A DNA stretch of 6,547 nt, taken from Lonsdalea britannica (GTDB lineage Bacteria > Pseudomonadota > Gammaproteobacteria > Enterobacterales > Enterobacteriaceae). Under the pieces are notes generated by a model that was not told the DNA's origin, made no database searches, and worked only from the letters and a program-made list of their open reading frames with translations. This document shows positions 1 to 6,511 of this stretch, in pieces (within the stretch, counting starts at the first letter, position 1; every line of letters begins with the position of its first letter). Location: contig NZ_CAMKXG010000202.1 in assembly GCF_946477055.1 (NCBI RefSeq), positions 1 to 6,547 on the forward strand, read 5' to 3'. Both the position numbers and the translations under genes were made by a program.

Positions 1-1
1 G

Positions 2-1012
2 CTATTTTATAAGTCCACCAACATTCTCTACCTCTATATCTGCTGCATTATCGTGGGCAGCATCATGAGCATGAATCGGGACACCTTAATCCAAGGTTTC
101 ATCAGGATTTTCTTTCCCATGCTGTGTGGCGAAATTGCCGGCATGTTGGTCGGCGTGGGCGTCGGACTCGCGTTGGGTATGGATCCCTTCCAGGTGTTCT
201 TCTTTTTGGTGCTGCCTATCATGGCGGGCGGCGTGGGCGAGGGAGCGATACCGCTTTCCATCGGCTATGCGACGCTGCTGCATATGGATCAGGGCGTGGC
301 GCTGGGAAGAATATTGCCGATTGTCATGCTGGGTGGGCTGACCGCCATCATGCTGGCGGGGATGCTTAACCAGCTCGGCAAGCGTTATCCGCATCTGACC
401 GGCGAGGGTGAGTTGATGCCGGGCAAATCTAACGACAACAAGAAATCCACGGCGCTGTCGGCCGAACTCAGCGGTAAAATCGACGTGACCGCGCTGGCCT
501 CTGGGGCGCTGCTGGCCATCATGCTCTACATGGTGGGTATGCTGGGCCACAAATACATCGGCTTGCCCGCACCGGTTGGCATGCTGTTTGCTGCAGTTTT
601 AGTGAAATTAGCGCATGGCGTTTCGCCGCGGATTCTGGAAGGATCGCAGGTGGTGTACAAATTTTTCCAGACGTCAGTGACCTATCCCATTCTCTTTGCT
701 GTCGGCGTCGCGATTACGCCGTGGGAAGAGTTGGTGCATGCTTTCACTATTACCAACCTGATCGTTATCGTTTCCACGGTGGTGACGCTGGTTGCGACGG
801 GCTTTTTCGTTGGTAAAAAAATCGGGATGTACCCCATAGATGTAGCGATTGTCTCTTGCTGCCAAAGTGGGCAGGGTGGTACAGGAGATGTGGCTATCCT
901 GACCTCCGGCAATCGCATGGTGCTGATGCCTTTCGCGCAGATTGCGACCCGCATCGGCGGTGCAATCAATGTTTCCGTGGCTTTACTGGTCCTCGGTAAC
1001 TTTCTGATTTAA
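2..1012 (+). CDS. citS: CitS-type Na+/citrate symporter (2-hydroxycarboxylate transporter family), N-terminus missing
   Basis: This is an inner-membrane secondary transporter of the 2-hydroxycarboxylate transporter family that imports citrate with sodium. The open frame runs in from the left edge with no start, giving 336 residues against roughly 445 for the family, so about 110 N-terminal residues are lost. An internal GTG at 53 is not a plausible start, because conserved sequence (NILYLYICCIIVGSI) precedes it. The two family re-entrant-loop signatures are present: GGVGEG (residues 76-81 of the fragment) and GGTG (292-295). The conserved region GNRMVLMPFAQIATRIGG follows the second, with the arginine of ATR at residue 317, expected to contact a substrate carboxylate. 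About nine or ten hydrophobic segments remain. The downstream citrate lyase genes favour citrate over malate as substrate. The 55-base gap to the next gene shows no clear terminator, so co-transcription with the FAH-family gene is likely. Confidence 0.93.
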   Translation, partial: LFYKSTNILYLYICCIIVGSIMSMNRDTLIQGFIRIFFPMLCGEIAGMLVGVGVGLALGMDPFQVFFFLVLPIMAGGVGEGAIPLSIGYATLLHMDQGVALGRILPIVMLGGLTAIMLAGMLNQLGKRYPHLTGEGELMPGKSNDNKKSTALSAELSGKIDVTALASGALLAIMLYMVGMLGHKYIGLPAPVGMLFAAVLVKLAHGVSPRILEGSQVVYKFFQTSVTYPILFAVGVAITPWEELVHAFTITNLIVIVSTVVTLVATGFFVGKKIGMYPIDVAIVSCCQSGQGGTGDVAILTSGNRMVLMPFAQIATRIGGAINVSVALLVLGNFLI

Positions 1013-1067
1013 GCCAGTACGACAGTAAAGCAGTGAAGCATAAGTAATTTTTAATACGGGAATCATT

Positions 1068-1952
1068 ATGAAACTTGCAAGCTACCGCCATAACGGAAAA
1101 GACAGCTACGGCATCTACACACCGGCTGGCTTTATTGACCTGCGCAGCAGACTGGGTCAACGTTATCCGGATTTAAAAGCATTACTGGCGGGAGACGGCT
1201 TGGCTGCAGCGAAAGCCTTTGTCGATGACGCGCCTGATGTGGCGGAGTCCGATGTCACGTTCTTACCGGTCATCGTTAACCCGGGGAAGATCCTGTGTGT
1301 CGGTATGAATTACGCGGCGAAACGCATAGAGTTTGATCAGGCCGACCCGGCGCCGACGCTGTTCGTGCGCTTTGCCGATTCTCAGACCGGGCACATGACC
1401 GATGTGCTGAAACCTCAGTTCTCGGATGAGTTCGACTATGAGGGCGAGCTGGCGGTAGTCATCGGTCGCCGGGGACAGAACATCGCTCGCGAAGATGCGC
1501 TATCGTTTGTCGCGGGATACAGCTGCTATATGGATGGTTCCGTACGTGACTGGCAGCACAGCTGGTTTACCGCCGGTAAAAACTGGCCGAAGACCGGCGC
1601 GTTTGGTCCTTACCTGACGACGAGCGATGAGATCCCCGATCCGCAGGTGTTGGATATCCACACTTACCTTAACGGCAGTCAGGTGCAGGAAGATAACACC
1701 AGCAACATGGTGCACAAGGTGCCGGAGCTGATCGAGTACATCAGCACCTTTACCTCGCTGGCGCCGGGCGATGTCATCATCACGGGGTCTCCGGGCGGCG
1801 TGGGTAAAAAGCGCCATCCGCCGCTGTTTATGCGCCCCGGCGATCGTATTGAAGTCGACATCGAACACCTCGGCAGACTGAGCAACACCATCGCTGAGGC
1901 CAAAAGCCGCATCGATGACGTGCAGCCCTCGTCAGCCACGATCACCCATTAA
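1068..1952 (+). CDS. Fumarylacetoacetate hydrolase (FAH) superfamily protein in citrate locus; possible oxaloacetate-handling enzyme
   Basis: This is a 294-residue soluble protein with a short N-terminal domain (about 1-70) and a C-terminal FAH catalytic domain (about 73-275). Visible FAH landmarks are CVGMNY (77-82), the metal-binding E-x-E (E125, E127 in FDYEGELAVVIG), a third acidic ligand D156 in MDGSVRDWQ, GKNW (170-173, K171), TSNMVHKVPELIEYIS (211-226), PGDVIITGSPGGVG (233-246) and PGDRIEVDIEHLG (257-269). The HxxE dyad that FAHD1 uses after NYA is KxxE here (K85, E88). The ATG at 1068 has a weak GGGA at 1058-1061, six bases upstream. The family includes C-C hydrolases, isomerases, decarboxylases and the oxaloacetate decarboxylase FAHD1. 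Its place between transporter and lyase suggests, by inference only, decarboxylation or keto-enol conversion of oxaloacetate. Family assignment is secure; substrate is not. Confidence 0.9.
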   Translation: MKLASYRHNGKDSYGIYTPAGFIDLRSRLGQRYPDLKALLAGDGLAAAKAFVDDAPDVAESDVTFLPVIVNPGKILCVGMNYAAKRIEFDQADPAPTLFVRFADSQTGHMTDVLKPQFSDEFDYEGELAVVIGRRGQNIAREDALSFVAGYSCYMDGSVRDWQHSWFTAGKNWPKTGAFGPYLTTSDEIPDPQVLDIHTYLNGSQVQEDNTSNMVHKVPELIEYISTFTSLAPGDVIITGSPGGVGKKRHPPLFMRPGDRIEVDIEHLGRLSNTIAEAKSRIDDVQPSSATITH

Positions 1953-1958
1953 TTTCGG

Positions 1959-1985
1959 TCCCCGTTCGCGCGGGGATATTTTTAT
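1959..1985 (+). terminator. Probable rho-independent terminator or attenuator between the FAH-family gene and citC
   Basis: A perfect six-pair stem, TCCCCG (1959-1964) with CGGGGA (1971-1976), extends by a T-G wobble around a four-base loop, and is followed directly by the U-rich tail TATTTTTAT (1977-1985). It begins six bases after the FAH-family stop codon. No convincing sigma-70 promoter is visible in the 42 bases left before citC, so the structure may be a leaky attenuator that lowers lyase expression relative to the transporter, unless citC has a promoter I could not recognise. Confidence 0.7.
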
Positions 1986-2027
1986 CAGCCGTTATGTTGA
2001 ATAGCCGTCAGAAGCAGGATTACCGTT

Positions 2028-3071
2028 ATGTATGACGATGAGTCTTTCTTTATCACCACACTTGATGTCAAAGACCCTGCCGAGGAGCTGGAAGAGATTC
2101 ACCAGTTTCTGACACGTTGTCAGTTGGGCATGGACAATGACGTAAACACCTTTGTGGTAGGGAGGCACTGCGGTCAACTGGTGGCCTGCGCGGGGCTGGC
2201 GTCGAACACCATCAAATGCGTGGCGGTGGATCCCGAGTTCAGAGACCTGAACCTGGGGGTGCGGATGGTCAATGAAGTGGTTCAGCTGGCCGCCGATCGC
2301 GGCACGTTCCACCTGTTTCTCTACACCAAACCCGATAATATCGCCATTTTTCGCGGCTGCGGCTTTTACCCCATCGCCAGTTACGACGAGACGGCGGTGC
2401 TGATGGAAAATACGCCGATCGGCATCAAACAGTATTGTCAGAAGCTGTCCGCGTTGCGGCAGCCCGGCGAGCGTATCGGCTCTATCGTGATGAACGCCAA
2501 TCCCTTCACGTTGGGTCATCGTTATCTGGCCGAGCAGGCCGCCAGCGCCAGCGACTGGCTGCATATCTTCGTCGTGCGTGAAGACGTCTCTTTCTTTCCG
2601 TACAGCGAGCGGCTGGAGATGGTGCAGAAAGGGGTTGAACACATCCCCAATCTGACGGTACATCCCGGCTCAGATTACATGATTTCCAAGGCCACCTTTC
2701 CCGGCTATTTCCTGAAGGAAGAGAAGCTGATCACTCAGGCCCATGCGGCCATCGACCTGATTATTTTTCGCAAATACATCGCCCCCGCGCTCGGTATCAA
2801 CCAGCGTTTCGTCGGGACAGAACCCTTCTGTCCGGTGACGTATCAATACAATCAGGATATGCACTACTGGCTGGAGCAGGACGGCAAAGTGAAGGCGCCT
2901 GCGCTCAAGGTGATTGAAATCGAGCGCACCTGCGAACACTCAGGCCGGGCCATCTCCGCATCGGAAGTCCGAAAACTCTTGAAGCTGCGCCAGCTCGATC
3001 CTATTCGAGACATGGTGCCGCCGACCACATTGCAGCATTTACAGCGTTACTGCGAGCCTCAGTACGCGTAA
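2028..3071 (+). CDS. citC: [Citrate (pro-3S)-lyase] ligase (acetate:citrate lyase ligase)
   Basis: CitC activates citrate lyase by using ATP and acetate to acetylate the thiol of the prosthetic group on CitD, releasing AMP and diphosphate. The 347-residue protein has the usual two parts. The first is an N-terminal GNAT-like domain (about 1-125), whose acetyl-CoA-binding-type motif VAVDPEFRDLNLGVRM spans 65-80. The second is a nucleotidyltransferase domain with the HIGH-like signature NPFTLGHR (158-165) and a C-terminal ISASEVRKLL (309-318) resembling the ISxxxVR motif of such enzymes. Length is normal for the family. The ATG at 2028 has AGGA at 2016-2019, eight bases upstream. A second ATG at 2032 is out of frame. 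It is the first gene of the lyase cluster, following the hairpin described at 1959. The 32-base gap to citD has no terminator. Confidence 0.96.
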   Translation: MYDDESFFITTLDVKDPAEELEEIHQFLTRCQLGMDNDVNTFVVGRHCGQLVACAGLASNTIKCVAVDPEFRDLNLGVRMVNEVVQLAADRGTFHLFLYTKPDNIAIFRGCGFYPIASYDETAVLMENTPIGIKQYCQKLSALRQPGERIGSIVMNANPFTLGHRYLAEQAASASDWLHIFVVREDVSFFPYSERLEMVQKGVEHIPNLTVHPGSDYMISKATFPGYFLKEEKLITQAHAAIDLIIFRKYIAPALGINQRFVGTEPFCPVTYQYNQDMHYWLEQDGKVKAPALKVIEIERTCEHSGRAISASEVRKLLKLRQLDPIRDMVPPTTLQHLQRYCEPQYA

Positions 3072-3103
3072 TTCACTTTTCATGTATCAGGCAGGAAATA
3101 AAG

Positions 3104-3394
3104 ATGAAGATTGTCAAGGAAGCCTTGGCGGGCACCTTTGAGTCCAGCGATTTGCTGGTCAAAGTCGCCCCTGCTGAAGGTCAGTTAACCGTCGTGATCA
3201 ACAGTGAAGTCATCAAGCAGTTCGGAGATCAAATTAAAAAAGTCGTCGATGAAACCCTGCAGTCGCTGGGCGTTGAGGACGGCACCATAATCGTGGAAGA
3301 CAAGGGCGCGCTGGACTGCGTGATCCGGGCTCGCGTGCAAAGCGCCATCCTGCGCGGGGCGGATGCCCAACAGATCGAATGGGAGAAACTCTAA
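3104..3394 (+). CDS. citD: Citrate lyase gamma subunit (acyl carrier protein)
   Basis: CitD is the small carrier subunit of citrate lyase and bears 2'-(5''-phosphoribosyl)-3'-dephospho-CoA on a serine. The 96-residue protein begins [16 protein letters not shown]. By position, S14 in the AGTFES context corresponds to the modified serine of the Klebsiella and E. coli proteins. The adjacent S15 is a second serine where E. coli has glycine, as I recall it. The family motif [17 protein letters not shown] (residues 66-82) is present. AGGA at 3093-3096 lies seven bases before the ATG. The stop codon TAA shares its last base with the citE start (TAATG), indicating translational coupling. All the modification enzymes (CitX, CitG, CitC) are encoded in the same cluster. 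Confidence 0.96.
   Translation: MKIVKEALAGTFESSDLLVKVAPAEGQLTVVINSEVIKQFGDQIKKVVDETLQSLGVEDGTIIVEDKGALDCVIRARVQSAILRGADAQQIEWEKL
3381..3385 (+). promoter_or_regulatory. Ribosome binding site that sets the citE start
   Basis: GGGAG ends eight bases before the ATG at 3394. A further in-frame ATG exists at 3379, but it lies upstream of this site and would add five residues (MGETL) not seen in related CitE proteins. The 3394 start is therefore preferred. The site lies inside the end of citD. Confidence 0.75.
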
Positions 3395-4269
3395 TGTCAA
3401 CATTACGCCGCAGTATGCTGTTCCTCCCAGGCTCCAGCGCCGCCATGCTCTCCAACGCATTCATCTATAAACCCGACTCCATCATGTTCGACCTGGAAGA
3501 TGCCGTGTCTCTGCGAGAAAAAGACACCGCGCGTCTGCTAGTGTTCCACGCGTTGCAACACCCGATGTATCGGGACATCGAAACCGTCGTGCGCATCAAC
3601 CAGCTGAGCACGCCGTTCGGGCTGCTGGATTTGGAAGCGGCGGTTCGCGGAGGCGCGGATGTGATCCGTTTGCCGAAAACCGACTCCACCGACGATGTCG
3701 ACGAGCTGGAACAGCATCTGGTGCGCATTGAGAAAGCGTGTGGTCGCGAAGTCGGATCGACGCGCATCATGGCGGCGATTGAATCCGCGGTCGGCGTCAT
3801 CAACGCCGTGTCCATCGCACGTTCCTCCAAGCGCATGATCGGCATCGCGCTCGCGGCTTTCGACTATGTGATGGACATGCAGACGGAGCGCGGTGACGGC
3901 ACCGAGCTGTTCTACGCCCGTTGCGCCGTGTTGCATGCCGCGCGTGCCGCTGGTATCGACGCTTTCGACGTGGTGTATTCCAACGTCAACGATGAAGAGG
4001 GCTTCCTGCGGGAGGTCGAACTGATCCGCAAACTGGGCTTCAACGGAAAATCGCTGATTAACCCGCGTCAGATTGAATTGCTGCACAACGCCTACGCGCC
4101 GACACAGGATGAGGTGGACTACGCCCAACTGGTGATTAAGACGGCGGAAGAAGGTGAGCGCGCCGGACTAGGCGTGATCTCGCTGAACGGCAAGATGATT
4201 GACGCGCCGATTATCGACCATGCCCGCCGGGTGGTGGAACGCGCCCAGGCATCCGGTGTGCGTAAGTGA
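3394..4269 (+). CDS. citE: Citrate lyase beta subunit (citryl-ACP lyase)
   Basis: CitE cleaves citryl-CitD to oxaloacetate and acetyl-CitD and belongs to the HpcH/HpaI aldolase-type TIM-barrel superfamily. Read from 3394 the protein has 291 residues, the usual length. Conserved elements are RRSMLFLPG (5-13), MFDLEDAV (31-38), the active-site-type arginine R67 in VVRIN, IRLPKTD (91-97), the probable Mg2+-binding E130 in AAIES and D157 in AAFDYVMDM, and GKSLINPRQ (218-226). The wording AAFDYVMDM and [19 protein letters not shown] recalls the Klebsiella protein more than the E. coli one, which has GAEDYVRNL at this point; this comparison is from memory. The start overlaps the citD stop by one base. 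An alternative ATG at 3379 was rejected because the ribosome site lies after it. citF follows after 36 bases. Confidence 0.96.
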   Translation: MSTLRRSMLFLPGSSAAMLSNAFIYKPDSIMFDLEDAVSLREKDTARLLVFHALQHPMYRDIETVVRINQLSTPFGLLDLEAAVRGGADVIRLPKTDSTDDVDELEQHLVRIEKACGREVGSTRIMAAIESAVGVINAVSIARSSKRMIGIALAAFDYVMDMQTERGDGTELFYARCAVLHAARAAGIDAFDVVYSNVNDEEGFLREVELIRKLGFNGKSLINPRQIELLHNAYAPTQDEVDYAQLVIKTAEEGERAGLGVISLNGKMIDAPIIDHARRVVERAQASGVRK

Positions 4270-4305
4270 ACGTCGGCCTTTTTTCAGCAATGACAGGATT
4301 GGATC

Positions 4306-5835
4306 ATGAGCAACATTATTGAAGCGCTGCGTCAGCAGTTTCCGGATAAAAGCGAGTTACAGCCGTTTGTCGACGCCAACCACAACACGCCGTGGCTGAA
4401 CGATCTGACTCAGAAGCACGAGCGCAAGCTGTGTGCCGATTTGCAAGACGCCATCGTCAAAAGCGGTCTGAAAGACGGGATGACCATCTCCTTCCATCAC
4501 CATTTCCGTGAAGGGGATAAGGTGATTAACAAGGTGATAGACACGCTGGCGGACATGGGATTCAAAGACCTGACGCTGGCCTCCAGCTCGTTGATGAGCT
4601 GCAACGCGCCGTTGGTCAAACACATCCGCAACGGGGTGATTCGCCAGATTTACACCTCGGGCATGCGCGGCAAGCTGGCCGACGCCGTTTCCCACGGATT
4701 GATGAAAGAGCCAGTGCAGATCCACTCGCACGGCGGCCGCGTGCATTTGCTGCAAAGCGGCGAACTGAAGATAGACGTCGCCTTTCTGGGCGTGCCGTGC
4801 AGCGATGAGTTCGGCAATGCCAATGGCACGGACGGCAAGTCCCGCTGCGGCTCGCTGGGCTATGCGATGGTGGATGCGGAGTTCGCTCGCCACGTTGTGC
4901 TGCTGACAGAAAGTCTGGTGCCGTTTCCCAATATGCCCGCCAGCATCGTGCAGGATCAGGTGGACTACATCGTGCAGGTCGACGAAGTCGGCGATCCGGC
5001 GAAGATCAGCGTCGGCGCGGCTCGCGTGACCAGTAACCCGCGTGAGTTGCTCATCGCTCGCTCCGCCGCCGATGTGATTGAGCATTCCGGTTATTTCAAA
5101 CCCGGCTTCTCCATTCAGACCGGCTCCGGCGCGGCCTCCACCGCCTGCACCCGCTTCCTCGAAGATCGGATGCAGAAGCAGAATATCGTGGCGCGTTTCG
5201 CCCTCGGCGGCATCACCGGCAGCATCGTCGACCTGCATGAAAAAGGGTTAATCGAGAAACTGCTGGATACCCAGTGCTTTGATGCCAACGCGGCCGCGTC
5301 GCTGGCGACCAATCCTAACCACGTGGAAATCTCGACCAACGTCTACGCGAACCCGACTTCCAAGGCGGCGTGCTGCGATCAGTTGGACGTGGTGATCCTC
5401 AGCGCGCTGGAAATCGATCTGGACTTCAATGTCAACGTCATCACCGGCTCCGACGGCGTGATGCGCGGGGCTTCCGGCGGACACTGCGACGTGGCGACGG
5501 CGGCTAACCTGACGGTGATCGTGGCGCCGTTGATTCGCAGCCGTATTCCGACGGTGGTTCGTCACGTCACCACCTGTGTGACGCCGGGCGAAAGCATCGA
5601 CGTCCTGGTGACCGATCACGGAATTGCCGTCAATCCGGCGCGTCCTGAAGTGGCCGAGCAACTGACGGCCGCTGGACTGACCGTCATGTCGATCGAAGCG
5701 CTGTATGAACGTGCTGTGGCGCTGGTAGGCGAGCCGAAACCGATCGCGTTTCACGACCGTATCGTCGGGGTGATCCGCTATCGCGACGGTAGCGTCATCG
5801 ACGTCGTGCGTCAGGTGAAAGAGGACGATGAATAA
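4306..5835 (+). CDS. citF: Citrate lyase alpha subunit (acetyl-ACP:citrate ACP-transferase)
   Basis: CitF swaps the acetyl group on CitD for citrate, giving citryl-CitD and free acetate; it is a CoA-transferase-fold subunit of the cytoplasmic lyase complex. The 509-residue product is full length. Recognisable blocks are TISFHHHFREGDKVIN (60-75), SHGGRVHLLQSGEL (141-154), GSGAAST (273-279), GGITGS (301-306), MRGASGGHCDVATAANLTV (386-404) and VTDHGIAVNPARPE (435-448). AGGA at 4295-4298 lies seven bases before the ATG, which suits this start. The gene ends inside the beginning of citX (eight-base overlap), so the two are probably translated in a coupled way. The coding frame is intact, with no frameshift. 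Confidence 0.97.
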   Translation: MSNIIEALRQQFPDKSELQPFVDANHNTPWLNDLTQKHERKLCADLQDAIVKSGLKDGMTISFHHHFREGDKVINKVIDTLADMGFKDLTLASSSLMSCNAPLVKHIRNGVIRQIYTSGMRGKLADAVSHGLMKEPVQIHSHGGRVHLLQSGELKIDVAFLGVPCSDEFGNANGTDGKSRCGSLGYAMVDAEFARHVVLLTESLVPFPNMPASIVQDQVDYIVQVDEVGDPAKISVGAARVTSNPRELLIARSAADVIEHSGYFKPGFSIQTGSGAASTACTRFLEDRMQKQNIVARFALGGITGSIVDLHEKGLIEKLLDTQCFDANAAASLATNPNHVEISTNVYANPTSKAACCDQLDVVILSALEIDLDFNVNVITGSDGVMRGASGGHCDVATAANLTVIVAPLIRSRIPTVVRHVTTCVTPGESIDVLVTDHGIAVNPARPEVAEQLTAAGLTVMSIEALYERAVALVGEPKPIAFHDRIVGVIRYRDGSVIDVVRQVKEDDE

Positions 5836-6370
5836 CGTGACGGCGCTGTTGCCCGAGACGGTTTCGCTGGAACGCCTGCTGGAAGCGAAAGAACGACGTG
5901 CCGCTCGCCAGCAGCGCCTGCTGGCGCGTCACCATGCCCCTTTGGTGTCGTTGACGCTGGTGACGCCGGGGCCGGTCAAGGACTCGCCGCTGTATCGCCG
6001 CGCGATGGAAGAGGCTGTGGCGGCGTTCGACGCGTTGAGCCGCGAACAAGGCTGGCAGGTAGCGGAACATCAGCTGCACTGGCCGGTGACGGGCGCGGAA
6101 GGATTCTGGGCGGTGGACGGCGATGCGTTGGCGATTAAACGCGCTACCGTGTCACTTGAAGACTCGCATCCGCTGGGGCGGCTGTGGGACTTCGACGTTT
6201 TCTGCCCGCAGTCCGGCGCGCTCAACCGCGCTCGTCTGGAACGTGCCGGTCGCCGCTGTCTTTTGTGCGACGAGCCCGCGCATGCCTGCGCGCGTTCGCG
6301 GCGGCATCCGTTGCCCGACGTCATTGCCCGGATTGAGGAGAGGCTGAATGCCTATTTCTCCTCACGCTGA
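5828..6370 (+). CDS. citX: Apo-citrate lyase phosphoribosyl-dephospho-CoA transferase (holo-ACP synthase)
   Basis: CitX transfers the phosphoribosyl-dephospho-CoA group from the CitG product to the serine of CitD, turning apo- into holo-citrate lyase. The 180-residue protein shows the family blocks LVSLTLVTPGPVKDS (39-53), DSHPLGRLWDFDVF (112-125) and the cysteine-containing RRCLLCDEPAHACAR (142-156). It is a stand-alone CitX, as in the E. coli citCDEFXG order, not a CitXG fusion. The ATG at 5828 overlaps the citF end by eight bases. Its purine-rich stretch GAGG (5821-5824) is only three bases away, which is close. A GTG at 5837 in the same frame has a spacing of twelve bases and is a less likely alternative. 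Its last 23 bases overlap citG. Confidence 0.94.
   Translation: MNNVTALLPETVSLERLLEAKERRAARQQRLLARHHAPLVSLTLVTPGPVKDSPLYRRAMEEAVAAFDALSREQGWQVAEHQLHWPVTGAEGFWAVDGDALAIKRATVSLEDSHPLGRLWDFDVFCPQSGALNRARLERAGRRCLLCDEPAHACARSRRHPLPDVIARIEERLNAYFSSR
6335..6343 (+). promoter_or_regulatory. Strong ribosome binding site of citG inside citX
   Basis: GAGGAGAGG is the best Shine-Dalgarno match in the window; its GAGGAG core ends seven bases before the ATG at 6348. It supports that start even though it places 23 bases of citG inside the end of citX. Confidence 0.75.
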
Positions 6371-6511
6371 CGAATGTCTGGCTCAGACTGCCGTGTCCTC
6401 TGGCGCTCGCGCGGCGCTGCCTTTGCCGGATATTGACCGGTGGGTGGTGCAGGCGCTGACGGTAGAGGTCATGCTGACGCCAAAACCGGGTCTGGTGGAC
6501 CGGGCTAACAA
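6348..6511 (+). CDS. citG: Triphosphoribosyl-dephospho-CoA synthase, 3' end missing (contig end)
   Basis: CitG condenses ATP and dephospho-CoA, with loss of adenine, to make the prosthetic-group precursor used by CitX. Only about 55 residues are present, against close to 290 for the whole family protein. They include the characteristic block LTVEVMLTPKPGLVDRANN (37-55), matching the family pattern in which TPKPGLVD is followed by NN and usually GAH. The start at 6348 overlaps citX by 23 bases and has a strong ribosome site. The genomic part stops at about 6511, where sequencing adapter begins. The frame stays open through the adapter to the window end, appending CLLYTSDAADE, which is artificial. 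The truncation is therefore technical and gives no evidence of a pseudogene in the organism. Confidence 0.93.

Noticed and set aside
1013..1067. The 55-base gap between citS and the FAH-family gene as a promoter or terminator region
   Set aside because: AT-rich hexamers such as TAATAC are present, but no paired -35 element at suitable spacing and no stable hairpin could be found.
1992..2663. A 223-residue minus-strand open frame opposite citC
   Set aside because: It is the antisense shadow of citC, with no family resemblance and no ribosome site that I could see.
3847..3873. CitE motif reading AAFDYVMDM instead of the E. coli GAEDYVRNL, considered as a possible active-site change
   Set aside because: The metal-binding aspartate is kept, and the same wording occurs in the Klebsiella protein as I remember it, so this is normal variation.
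4270..4305. Run of six T after citE (4279-4284) as a terminator
   Set aside because: No stem of useful length precedes it, and citF follows directly with its own ribosome site.
4357..5238. A 293-residue open frame on the minus strand opposite citF
   Set aside because: It lies wholly within citF, is rich in His, Arg, Gly and Ala as expected of a complement of a GC-rich gene, and shows no recognisable motif. CitF is unmistakable on the other strand.
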